A stretch of 64,000 nt of DNA from Hybos culiciformis. Lineage: Eukaryota; Arthropoda; Insecta; Diptera; Hybotidae. The notes beneath the pieces are model-generated. The model saw nothing but the letters and a program-made list of their open reading frames with translations, was not told where the DNA came from and ran no database searches. The translations under genes were made by a program, and so were the position numbers. The stretch spans positions 96,729,322-96,793,321 of the forward strand of contig OZ023274.1 of the NCBI GenBank assembly GCA_964007475.1, read 5' to 3'. Shown in pieces: positions 19,801-31,300 of the stretch; within the stretch, counting starts at the first letter, position 1; each line of letters begins with the position of its first letter.

Positions 19801-22283
19801 TTAACAACATTTTTAAATGATTCTTGTTCCAATTCGAGCACAGAGTTTACCAAGCGAATAGTAAATGTTTCATAGTTATGTACTTGTTCAATTGAATTAC
19901 AAATTTGTTGCCTTTCGATTTCACTTATTGAATTTCGTTGAAATCTTAGCGTTACTTTATTGTTTTCAGTCAATTTTTGTAAAATTTCACCAATATTCTT
20001 TGAATTAACCTCATAATTGTTTATAGCTTTTAGTAAATCACCAATTTTAATTGATTTTTCTCGATCAAGTTGTGAATTCTGTTGAATACTGCTAATAATT
20101 AAATTGCCATTTGGAAGAATTGAAGTTTCAATGCCTTAAAATAGAAATTATGTTTCTTTCAAAATTAAAGTACAGTTTCTTAAAAAAGAAAATTAATCTT
20201 ATAACTTATTTCCCAAATGAAATGCAAATGATCATTATACTGAGTTTTTTATTTATTTAGGAAGTATTTTCATAATTTACCTAAAATTGATTCTGTTAAC
20301 CTCAAATGATGATTACTCAAATTGAAATTATTTGAACGAGGTATTGAGAATTCAATTTCAATTATTTTATCAACTAATTGTTGCTTATTCCGTCGTTTTT
20401 CAATTCTAGATGACTTTTGATTAGTAGAATTTTTAATATTATCTTTTCTAGATGTGGTTCCAATAAAACGAAAAAATTTATCACCAATATTTTTGGCACT
20501 ACTACGTCCAAAACTATTTCTATTGCCGATTTCAGATGAATTTTGTTCAATTTTATGATCAAGACATTGTTGAGTAAATGAGTTATCATTCAAATTAGTA
20601 TATTCCATGTAAAATAAGCTACCGTTTTTTGTTACAAAGTTTTCCCAACTCGCAATGTAACTGCGGTCACTGAAAATAATTAAAAAAATAAATAAAATTT
20701 CTAATAAGGAATAATTTATTTAGTCTCAAAAATGTCAGGTTCGTCTTTTGATACCATTTGTCTTAGGAGGTCAACAAAATATAAAAATTTGCTCGTCAAT
20801 ATTTCAGTTTTAATGATGATCATCGAAGAGTATTGAATATTGAAGCTAATTCCATTACGATAAATTTTTAGAACAAAGCTACATAAAAAAAAGACTTAAG
20901 AAAGGATTTCCTTGTTTCCAATTTTTATCAAAAAGTCAATCTTGAGAATTCCCTTCAATGCATTAATTTATACTTCAGTTTATTTAACATTTTTATTAAC
21001 TTTCATGATTTTTTCTTACCTTGAACATGATGAAGAACTCATGATTTTTTTTTATATTAAATTTGTTCAAATCATATCGACGATATTTTTATTATTGTTA
21101 AAGTGCAATAACCTTTGTTAAAATAATATTAATAAAATGATTTTAATTACATTTGATTATTTTAAATAAAGTAATAATAATTGTTTGAATTAAATATATC
21201 TGATATAATGTACTTGTGATTGAATACAAAGTAAATATTTTTTTATAATTTGTTATAATAATTGCGATAATTAAATAATAAATATTATTTTTTAAATTCA
21301 GTTCCTACTTTTAACTTCGATGTCAAAAATAAACTAAACAATATTTCTTTTTAGGCGTCTCTTCTTGTTATTTCTAAAAGAGAAAAAAAAAACCTGATCT
21401 TTCTTATACTTATATGAATAATGAATTAAAAAAAGTGTACACTTATTTATATTGTTATTCTTATTTTACCACCGCACCTGTTAGTTTTTTTTGTAACAAA
21501 TAATTTTACTACGGTTTTTTTTGTATGTTGATTTTATTAGGTTCATCATTTTATATATTCTTTTATTCTCAAGCTGAATGAAATTATATTGTTCACTCAA
21601 GGCATCATCTATAAATAACGTAGTTCTCATGCATAAGCTTAAAATTCAAATTATAATTTATAAATAATTGACTACAGTGGAGTGGATATACAAATAGAAA
21701 TCAAATTTAAAATCAAATCTATTTGTAGATATTATTTATTGAATAAAATCTAAAAAAATTAATTTAGAAATAATAAAATAACTAATTATTTGATTTAATT
21801 TTTCTTATTAGATTGCAGCCACATGCTGAAACTCAGGATAAGCAATTGTCTGTCTGGTCTGATTTATTGCTTAGATATCACAAACAGAAAAATCAATCAC
21901 AATTAAATGTTAATGAAGATATTGAATTGTTTAACAACAAAGAGTTAAACAGAAAATTATCAATTGAAGGAAGATTAGCCATTTTGGAGAAATTGCAAAT
22001 ATCTGCCCATGCAGTGCCTATAGATAAACGAAAAACTCAATGGGAAATTTATTGGCACACGTTAGACGAATGGTCTAAAATAATTTATGATTGGATTTCC
22101 GAAACTGGACAATTGAATTCAGTTTGCACAATTTATGAAATTTCAAATGGTGATGACAGTCTTGATCAAGAATTTCATCAATTAGATCAAGACGTTATTC
22201 TTAAGGCTTTAAAAATTTTAGAAGAAAAAAGTCGATGTGAGTTAATTCAAATTGATGATGCGCAAGGTGTTAAATTTTTTTAA
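16831..22283 (+). CDS. VPS25: VPS25, ESCRT-II subunit
   Basis: A component of ESCRT-II, which sorts ubiquitinated membrane proteins into multivesicular bodies on endosomes. VPS25 forms the two arms that recruit ESCRT-III through VPS20. There are two exons: 16831-16880 and 21812-22283 (173 aa; human is 176). Exon 1 encodes the signature start with FDWPWEYNFPPFF; the codon for the next Thr is split (AC/A), and exon 2 continues LQPHAETQ. Two winged-helix domains fill the rest, ending in the typical DAQGVKFF terminus. The single intron is 4.9 kb, far longer than others nearby except in APBB, and contains the whole inturned gene on the opposite strand. The 3' end converges on CD2BP2, 367 bp away. 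Confidence 0.95.
17660..21042 (-). CDS. INTU: Inturned (CPLANE complex), nested in VPS25 intron
   Basis: A planar cell polarity and ciliogenesis effector acting with Fuzzy and Wdpcp as CPLANE, a complex with exchange-factor activity for Rab-type GTPases. Eight exons are proposed: 21042-21020, 20669-20281, 20134-19469, 19134-18389, 18315-18230, 18168-18010, 17952-17827 and 17768-17660. The total is 767 aa with consistent phases and all GT-AG. Exon 2 is basic and Ser/Asn-rich; a PDZ domain spans roughly residues 125-195 (KIGDLLKAINNYEV). Longin-like regions follow (IIFCYPSRELNPF; REFYILGSALFYKTNLL). The C-terminus (EFWTIG / RLF-APMKEMYVC) needs the last exon, since reading through the donor at 17826 would meet TAA at once. 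Vertebrate INTU is longer (about 940 aa). The first exon is only 23 nt and is less certain. Confidence 0.9.
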
Positions 22284-22650
22284 ATTAATTTTTTTCATGT
22301 ATTTCCAAGATATATAATAAATAAAAATTAATATTTAATTATTTTCTAATTATTCTTGATGATGTGAAACTGACCATTTTTGAACTGTAATAAAATTGTC
22401 AGCGTAATGAAGGTAGAAATGTAAATTTTATTTCTTTATAAGTATACGGTATTTGATAAGACAAATATAAATAAAACCAAATTTATAACTTAACTAAATA
22501 TGTATGTATATTAATTAACAAATAATTATTACAATCCAATGTACATATTGAAACTGCTATTTATTATATTCATTTGCTTAGAAACTGTTTTCAACATTGG
22601 TTTTCTATTATTACTGTTTTATTTGTTAAAAATAAATGAAATTTTTTTTT
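22284..22650. other. Convergent 3' ends of VPS25 and CD2BP2
   Basis: A 367-bp AT-rich spacer that must contain both 3' UTRs. AATAAA occurs soon after the VPS25 stop (near 22318). Confidence 0.5.
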
Positions 22651-24496
22651 TTAAATATATAAATCAAAATCAATGCGGTTACTGGAATAAAATTTCGAAT
22701 CTTCAGCGTTACATTTTCTTACAAAAACTCCTTCTTTAAAATAATTATCCTCTACCCATTTTTGCATTTGTTCTGACGTGTACGGTCCATGAATTTTATC
22801 ATCATCCTGTTTCCATTTATATTCCCACTTAAGTTTTGGTGGTTCCAATGATTCATCTTGATCGTCTTCATTATTATCAGAATTTGAATCGAGTTTAATT
22901 TTTTTTTCTTTATGTTCAAAATCATCTGAGTACATATCAAGGCCGTCATCTGCTGTAGAAGTTCCTCCGCCACCTAATTTTCGTTTGATTTTTTTTTTAA
23001 TCAACTCATAGCTTTCTTCATAAATATCCATATTTCCAAGTTTAGTTAAAATATTATTGGTAAGCTCTGTTAGTTTTATAACTAAAGCAGAGTTTTCATC
23101 AACAATGCCCGCTTTTTTTCTGCGCCAACGTTCGGCTGATGATATTTTCGAATTTTTTCCACCCAATCGCTGTAAAGATTTTTTCACTGTTTCACCAGGT
23201 AACATCAGAGCTAAAATTTCTTTATAAGTTTGAAGTTCGTTGAATTGTTTTGAATCTTCGCCATCAGAATCACTTGAATCTGCCAATCCAGTATTAGTTT
23301 TATTAATATACTTTTTATCTGTTTTCACCTAAAAAAAAAAATTATTATGTTCATGTTTTTCAAAATAAATTTTTTTAATCTTTAATGACTACTCTTATTT
23401 ACTTTGATCCAATCTATGTTATCCAACCAATTATCTTTAATTTCTTTATCTTTGTCCCAATGAAAATGACCTTCCTTATCAAAATGACCTAAAAATTTGT
23501 TTTAAATATACTTTGCTTTGAATATTTATTCATATTTATTTATTCATTTATAAAAAACAGGCGACTGCCCATTTAAGATTACGACAGATAGAATAACATC
23601 AGGCTTAAAACTATGGTGAAGTAAATCGAAGGTGGAGAAAATACGAAGGTGAAGTAAATACGAATGATTCTGGAACTTCTTAATTGTTTTGTATATAAAA
23701 AGTAAGACACGTGACTGAATGAAGAAATCAAATAAACATCCAACAAATTTAATAACATAAGGAGAAACATGATCACGGTTGTAAAGATGTTGTTATACAA
23801 ATCTTTGATTTGCGGTAGGAGAAGAAGGAAAATAAGTTTATAAAATTTAAGAGAAATTGAGTTTAAGCCAGTCTACCTATCGCAATAAATATTTATAACG
23901 TAACTCGTAAGTTCATTAATACTTACCTTCTTCCAATTCTTCTTTCATATTAAAGGGAGTTATTTTTATTTCATCTTGAATTCCAGAAACCCCCTCTTCT
24001 TCACCCTCAATGTCATCATCGGGCATCACATTATACCTATAATTTAAAAACAAACATCAATTGTCAAATTAGGTAGCAGCTATTTTGTACCGACTTTAAA
24101 ATTTTCTGACAATCATGTTCTCGATATAGGAATATTGAAAATATAATTCTACTCATTGAATATCATCGTATAATATAACAGAAACGATTTTCGGTACTGG
24201 TACCTTGATACAATTTTTAAGAAATAGTTTTGATATTAAAAATAAGAAATAAGTAAGTTTGTAAGTATCTATCAAGAACACTATATTCTCTAGTGATCAA
24301 ACTAGGGATAAAATGACATAGCAAAGACTTTTAGCTACAAAAAAAAAAATGCCAATTACCTCTCATCATCACCAGAATCTTCTTCATCAGAGTCTAATGT
24401 GTGCTTTTTGATTTTTGGCTCTTGATTTTCCTGGACATTGGCTTCAGTCCCATCATCAAATTCTAAATCAAATTCTTGAACTTTACCTTTATACAT
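22651..24496 (-). CDS. CD2BP2: CD2BP2, GYF-domain U5 snRNP protein
   Basis: A GYF-domain protein (yeast Lin1, human U5-52K) bound to the U5 snRNP and tri-snRNP; it recognises proline-rich ligands. Four exons: 24496-24360, 24036-23927, 23488-23403 and 23328-22651 (336 aa; human 341), in phase, GT-AG. Exon 1 encodes an acidic start with KKHTLDSDEEDS; exons 2-3 carry the family block ITPFNMKEELEEGHFDKEG followed by DNWLDNIDWIK. Exon 4 encodes an ETVKKSLQRLGG segment, an acidic/basic linker, and at residues 276-336 the GYF domain (WEYKWKQ, then HGPYTSEQMQKWV). The GYF signature Gly-Pro-Tyr is present, and the exact GP-YF spelling is relaxed to GPYTS, as is usual in this subfamily. It shares a short divergent promoter region with THG1L. 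Confidence 0.94.
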
Positions 24497-24831
24497 TTTC
24501 AGTCTAGCTCTAAATAAAGTATTGGTAGTGTTCTCTTTTAATATAGTATCTTGGTTTTGGTTTGGTACCTAGTTTATTTTTAACTTTGTTATTCTTTTTT
24601 TTGTATGATGTTATTGTTTGTTTATTATAAAATGACATTAGACAACTACAACTACATTCCGAAGTGTTGTGTTGAAAAGATATCAGCGCGTTTTTAAAAT
24701 CTTTTCGGGAATTTTACATGTCGATAATGTAGTTTTTTTTTCAATTGCCTGTCAAATCAATGCGACTCAATGTTGTTTTTGCTTGCTGGATGTTGATTTG
24801 GTAAAAAATAAAAACAATAGTTTTTTTTTTA
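24497..24831. promoter_or_regulatory. Divergent promoter of CD2BP2 and THG1L
   Basis: Only 335 bp separate the two start codons, so the core promoters probably overlap. No TATA box is convincing. TGTCGATA near 24720 is one base from the insect DNA-replication-related element TATCGATA, a common housekeeping-promoter motif; this is a weak match. Confidence 0.5.
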
Positions 24832-26699
24832 ATGAACATCAAATCATTGAAATTAATAATATTTAATCAATTTAGACGTGAATTTAGTAAAACAAGAATG
24901 GCTAATAGTCGATATGAATATGTCAAAACATTTGAAACTGAAGATAAAATTTTGCAAAATGTTTGGATCGTAAGTACCTACATACCTACCTAGTACCAGT
25001 ACCTACCTAATTGAAAATCATTCATTCCATGTGGGATGGATAATGTGGATTTGTTTCATTGATTGTTTTCGCGTTAAAATTATTTTATTTTCCATTTTAG
25101 GTGATCCGAATTGATGGGAAAGGCTTTAATAAATTTTCCAAAATTCATGATTTTGAGAAACCAAATGATGAGAATGGTCAGTAAACCTTACACAGAAAAG
25201 AACCTATACGAGTTTGTTATGTTTAGATGGATCCTGAATAAGCTAACTATTAACACTTATCTTCAACCAAGATTCTTTACAATTTTCTGCAAAGTCTTTA
25301 GTAATCTATAGTTACGTATTATTATTATTCCTAATAAATTGTTCAATAAATGAATCCTAACTATGGAAGCGAAATAAAGTGCTTACATATTTAATAATTT
25401 ATTCAACATTTAATACCTATCTAGATACCAACCTAAAAAATTATTCCCATAAAATAAATTACTGCTTTTCAAAAATCAAATCTCACATTCCTTTATCATT
25501 GGCAACTTCAAACCATTATATTTTATATATGTATTATGTGTTTAGTTCTTTTGCCAATGAATACATTCTAAATTTTCAATATTGCGTAAGGCTTATGAAT
25601 TTGGATTAAAAATTATTTATATTCATTTCTTAGGTTATGAGCTTAACTTATAATTTTATAATAATTTTAGCTCTGAATCTAATGAATCATGCTGCAATTA
25701 AAGTAATGGAGGAATTTCGAGATATAATTGTAGGCTATGGGCAAAGTGATGAATATTCTTTTGTTTTTAAAAAAGATGCAAATATTTTTAATAGAAGATC
25801 ATCTAAAATTTTATCATATGTAACTAGTTTATTTACATCATCATATGTATACAATTGGAATAAATGGTTTTCTAATAAGAAATTAAAATATCCTCCATAT
25901 TTTGATGGCCGCGTTATATTATATCCATCTGATACAAATTTAAGGGATTATTTAAGTTGGAGACAAGCTGATGTACATATAAATAATTTATATAATACAG
26001 CATTTTGGAGTTTAGTTCTAAAAGGTGAATAAAACTAAAAAAAAAAAATTTGAAAGTTATTACATAAAGAGATATTTGAACTTGTATTACTTTTTTTTAC
26101 CAAATAAAAATTAATGCAATTTTGATGATATCGTATTGTTGGAGTAAAATTGAAAATAACGAATATCTATTTATTTTTAATTTGAAAGCACATTGTTTGT
26201 TCGTTCTCTGCAGAAACCAATTTTACTTCAGCAAATACAATACTCACATTTAATGTAAATTAAAATAATGTCTAGAATTTTGTTATTTTTAGATGGTCTT
26301 TCAAATGCTGAAGCAGAATCTGAGCTTCGAGGAACATTTTCATCAGATAAAAATGAGATGTTGTTTTCCAAATTCAATATCAATTATAATGATATAAAAC
26401 CAATGTTTCGAAAGGGAACTATTCTTTTGAGAAAACAGGTCAAATGCGAATCTTTAACAAAACAATTGATAGTACCTTTTTATGAGGATATGATTCGAGA
26501 TAAGTTTTGGAAAAAGAATCCAGAAATTCTTGGCAAATATATTCCTGGTGAAATAGCTGTAAAAAAACAGAATAATGCTGATACACAGCTGAATAAGTTG
26601 AATGATGATAGAAAGGTGGATAACAATGATGAAGAACACCCGAAAAATATTAGTGAAGAATTATTATTAAAAGTTCAATTAGAAAAAATAAACATATGA
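24832..26699 (+). CDS. THG1L: tRNA-His guanylyltransferase
   Basis: Adds the essential G(-1) to the 5' end of tRNA-His by 3'-5' nucleotide addition. Four exons: 24832-24969, 25101-25176, 25671-26024 and 26293-26699 (324 aa from 24832; GT-AG, in phase). The metal and nucleotide binding residues lie in [21 protein letters not shown] and [10 protein letters not shown], and the HINNLYN motif and the RGT...KNE(M)LFS-FNINYND block are present. Two in-frame starts exist. ATG 24898 gives the conserved [13 protein letters not shown] start, while ATG 24832 adds 22 residues rich in Lys, Arg and hydrophobics without acids until late, which looks like a mitochondrial presequence. After the conserved FWKKNPEIL there is a charged C-terminal tail of about 55 residues not found in the human protein. 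Confidence 0.94.
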
Positions 26700-28936
26700 T
26701 AACAAAATATTTGAGTTTTTTTATTGATAGAAAATTATGCATAAAAAATCAATTCCGTTGCTAAAAAAAAGTACAACGCTCAAAATATAGCCTTTTATAA
26801 ATCGATAAAAAATATATGCAAATTATTCCAAGGCAAATTTTTTAAACTTTTAATACATATTTGCATTCTAACTTTTTTAAATTGAAAAACCTTTTATTTT
26901 TTGAAATTTTTTTATTGATTTTTTTACAATGTACAATACATTTTTTGTTTTTTAATTTCTTTTTATTTCAAAAGCGATGCAGTCATTTAATGATAATTAT
27001 TTTTTTTATAATTTGATTTATAATTAATTTTTTAGTCTGTTTAGTGTTGAGTAATAAAGTTTAAATATTCTATTTCTTAACTAAAATAACAATGAAAAAA
27101 AAAATCATAAAAAATTAATTTAAAAAAATTGTGTAAACAAGTGAGTTTATTTTATTTTTTTTTTAAATTTTAAACAATGATTGTGGACATTTACATACAA
27201 ACTACATAAATATAATGTGACAATGTTGAATTTATTTTTTTTTATATTAAAATAAAGTCATTAAATGAAAAACCTTATAAATGTTTTTTTTTTGTGTTTT
27301 TTTCTATTTTTTGTATACAAGCTTCGAATATATATTTTTTTTATTGTATACTTATATATTTGCGGTATATATAAAGAGATTCTATTGTAAGTACTTTTTA
27401 GTAAATATTTGAATTAAATTTTGTTATTTATTTTTTTGATATTTTTCATTATAATTTGGATGTTTTTGTTTTTGTAGATATATATATAAGTATTATATAA
27501 ATAAATATTTTTTTTGTAAGTCTTTTCGTAAAAAATATTAAATACTTTTTATATTTATATTTAGAAACAAATAAATAATATTTATGTTTTGCTTTCTGTA
27601 TACTGATACAGGTTTGTTGAATAAGGAGAATATTGATGTTAACCAATTCTAAAACTTATTGCAAAAAATAAAATACAAAACTTAGATATTTTTGTCATTC
27701 ATAATAAAATATCAGTACGAAACTGACATTATTATGTTCTTATCTATCCAATGAGTTCAATTTATAAGTAATTGATAGAATATTATTTTTTTTTTCAATG
27801 AAAATATTAACATATTTAAATTTTAAATTCATTACAAAGATGCAGATACGAATCATTCAATATTCTCCCCAAAATTATAAATAGATTAGGTTTGAGATCA
27901 ATAATGTCACCATCAGGCCCGATATATGCATCAAAACAAATTGTCATTTGCAAAATTTTTTTTAAAAAATTCATCTTCGTAAATAGTTACTTACATATTT
28001 TCGGTATGTACATTATACTAGCTTTCAATTCAGAAAATGCAGAATATCAACATATATGTTTCAAAAGCTATATGAATTAGACAAGAATTTATTTGGAAAA
28101 AAGACAGAAAGTTTAAGAAAAACTATATTGCAATTGAATTTAATGAATTTTGTCATTCATCAAGATTTCACAAATATAAAATATAAATTAAAATCAATAC
28201 ATTTGGAATAATCAAAATTTGAGTATGTACATATTTTACAATATTTTTAGAAAGCATTTACACATAAACAAATATTATGAAACAAATAAAACTTTTTAAA
28301 TTCATCTGTGATGTGATGTGTAACGAAGGTAAAGCTTTGCCTTTTTCTTTTTTATTTGAACAATATTTTGAGAATGACATTTTTGTGTTAACATGACATA
28401 ATTTCAATTGGCCATTAGGTTGATTATATGCTTTCCTTAATTTTCTATTTTTCAAATATTCAAGAGTAATAAACATAAATATAAAAATTTCTTTTTTGAA
28501 CAATTTCTAAATGAATAGATAAATGTTTGCTTTTTACCTGATTAAGTCTCATTTTTGTTAAATAAATAATATTATGAATGCATTAATAAGTTTTTCATAA
28601 TATTTTTTTTCACAGTGCTTACGTGCAAGCCAAGCATACTAGATTATTATAGCAAGCATATTTGAGTATATTTTTTTTTTGTGTGTTTATTTCCAATAAA
28701 TTAAAAGTAAAAGAATGATTAAATACTATAATTCACAATTTCATTGATCAGAGATAATATCAAAATTTGAAATAAAATAACTTGTAACAAAAATAAACAA
28801 ATTATTTGTATTATAAAGACAGTTTTATTAAAAAAACAATAGTAACAAAATTAAACTTTTGTTCATAATTATTAATATATCAGAAAATGCAACATCTGTG
28901 CTAAAATCTAAAATACATAAGTTGTAATATAAATAA
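26700..28936. other. Tail-to-tail region between THG1L and APBB
   Basis: Extremely AT-rich with long T and A runs. AATAAA at about 27050 and 27250 could end THG1L transcripts. No coding exon or transposon end was recognised. Confidence 0.4.
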
Positions 28937-28996
28937 TTACTCGCCAAATATATTTTTCGTTGAAGGTACTTTACATAAACGGGGATCTGCATTTAG
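28937..28996 (-). other. Candidate downstream terminal exon of APBB
   Basis: On the minus strand a long pyrimidine tract ends in TATTAG, and then 19 codons stay open to TAA at 28937-28939. The encoded peptide (LNADPRLCKVPSTKNIFGE) has protein-like composition in DNA that is otherwise A/T runs. Its phase (0) matches the donor CTGCAG/GTAATT at 33244, which lies seven codons past the APBB TGA. It may be a readthrough or alternative C-terminus, a 3' UTR exon, or chance. Confidence 0.35.
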
Positions 28997-30467
28997 CTAA
29001 TACAATTAAATAAAAAAAATAGAAATAAATAATTAAAAAAAAAAATTTATATGAAAAAAATTTTATATTTGACTTCTTTGCAAGCTTTTCAGTTGTTTCA
29101 AGGCAAAGAAAAAATGTTTGGTTTTAAAAATCTTTGTTTTAAATTACATTCAGTAGTGGCAGCAAACTGAATTGCTAACCAAAAAGATTGATATTGCTAT
29201 TATAATAGAGTTTTATATATTATTTTTGTTATTTTCTTTGCCAAAAATTATAAATCAATATTTTTATCAAAATATGAAACATTAAGATTTTAAGATTTTC
29301 TTATCTTTACAATATCAACAAACAAAAATAAAATTTGTGAGCATTAGTTCTTTTATTATTAATTTTGTTTTTTTTTTTTTTGAAATTCTTAAAAATTCTT
29401 CTAATTTATATACAAAATACATATATAGTACAATACAATCCAATTTTTATTAATTTTTTGATATTTTATTCTAAAACATAAAATGAAATGTTTCTAAAAC
29501 GTAAAATAATAATGTTGTTTGAATTTAATGTTTTATATTCAATAAGTGTGTTCTTTGAAATATATTGAAAACTTATAAGTTTTATTAATAAAGATTGTAA
29601 ACATCGCAAAAGCCCAGTAAATAAAGTATTTTTTTTTTGAAATATTTTTTTTTTAGCTTTTTCATTTAAATTTCTAATTATTTCCTAATATGTGTAAATA
29701 AAACATTTTTTTTTTCTAGCAATTTATAACTATGTGATTTTTGGGTTTTTATTTTTTTTATTAATATTGCACATTTAATATAGAAAATTTTACACATAAT
29801 AATAAATTTTAACTTTTATACATTTATGAATAAACGACTAGCATGTTTTACAATTTTTTGGTCTTTTTTTTTTAATTTTTTTTTAATAGGTGTAGTTTTT
29901 TTTTTTTTTTAGCAAATTGCAAATGCACCTTAAGAATTAAATTAGTTTCCTTCTATTTTTGTAATATTCATTCCATTATATAATTTTATTTTTCAAGGCA
30001 GCGTTATATAAATAATTATTTATTATTATTATTATTATTTTTTTTTTAATTTTGCTATTCTTTTTTAAGTATGTACTAGGATTTGAAAATAATTCTCCGT
30101 CAAAAAGATATTCTTCAAATATTTGTTAAGAAATATTTTAACATTTCGCAAATAAATGTTCGAAAGAGAAGAAAGGTCTCTGGCATCGATAAGTCAACTA
30201 TATATAGTGACGAATGTAAAATATTTACTCATTAAAGAAACAAAAACAATTAATTTATTATACAAAATTGATTACAAATATTTCATAGAATCAACTCAAA
30301 GTTATCTGAAATTGAAATCTAGATCTAGAGAGTCCTTGTTTTGTCAAATTCTTAAATGTGAACATTCATGATATGATTAAAAATAAAAGATAAAACTAAT
30401 TAGATATATTTTTTTAAATTATAATTAATAATAATATTGGTAGTAATATATAAAATTTTAGAAAATA

Positions 30468-30523
30468 TTAAGAGGATCATGTAAGACCATGTAATCATGT
30501 AAATCCCTACATGATCCTCTTAA
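30468..30523. repeat. Perfect 16-bp inverted repeat with 24-bp loop
   Basis: TTAAGAGGATCATGTA at 30468-30483 is exactly complementary to 30508-30523. The loop contains a further copy of CATGTAATCATGTA-type sequence. In a minus-strand APBB transcript this would form a stable hairpin; it could also be a tiny MITE. Confidence 0.7.
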
Positions 30524-31099
30524 CAAAAATTAAAATTTAAAATATATTTTGCCAAAGATATATCTATGAGACATTAAAATTGATAAATTTCGCTTTTATC
30601 AAAAATATGATAAGGATTATGATATTTATTAATACGATAAGGAAATAAATAATTCGATATTATTGACATGAAGAATATCCTTAAAAAATTAAAAACATAA
30701 ATTAAGTTTTTTTAGTTGAATAGTATTTTCTTTTTTTCAAAATTTATAATTTTGCAATATGTATTTTTTTTTTATGTAGCATTTTCTTAACAATAAATAA
30801 TAATTTTATCAACTTTTATCAAAATGCAATTTTCTTTGTTTTTTTTTTTTATATGTAGGTATATAATTTTTATCTAATAACTAAAATTTTATATAGCAAT
30901 TTACGTAATCTGAGCTCTGATTTTTTTTTCTCTAGCAAATACTTTATTAATTTTTATTTAATTTTTTTTTTACAAATAATTTGCAAATTTTTTGTTTTAT
31001 TTTTTAATTTAATTTAGTTTCCTATTCTTCTGGTATAGTTATAAATTTTTTTATATTATTTTTATTAATAACATAATGACTTTGTGTGATATTTTGTTC

Positions 31100-31300
31100 T
31101 CGCAGATGCTGCTGTCATTGATGTTCTTGTTGCAGCAAATGTTACGGACTATGAGTATGGCCGAAATTCTTTTTATACGTTAATAATGGTGACTGTAAAT
31201 GTCTATGAGGAATTATTTCCCGCTCTGTAGGAAGTGGCCACAGCTCCTGTTCGTGTAATGTTGATTTGTTGAAATTTTTCCATCAGTTGTGTTTCCAATG
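31100..31300 (-). other. GC-richer, coding-like island
   Basis: A roughly 200-bp block of much higher complexity and GC than its surroundings. On the minus strand, two overlapping frames are open for 35 to 46 codons with protein-like composition. One runs from a possible AG at 31247 (first base 31246) to TAA at 31142, in phase 0 (starts ELWPLPTERE). The acceptor is poor in pyrimidines, so a coding role is unproven. Confidence 0.3.

Noticed and set aside
25111..25609. Open frames in THG1L introns
   Set aside because: They read across splice sites or in non-coding introns and show no family similarity.
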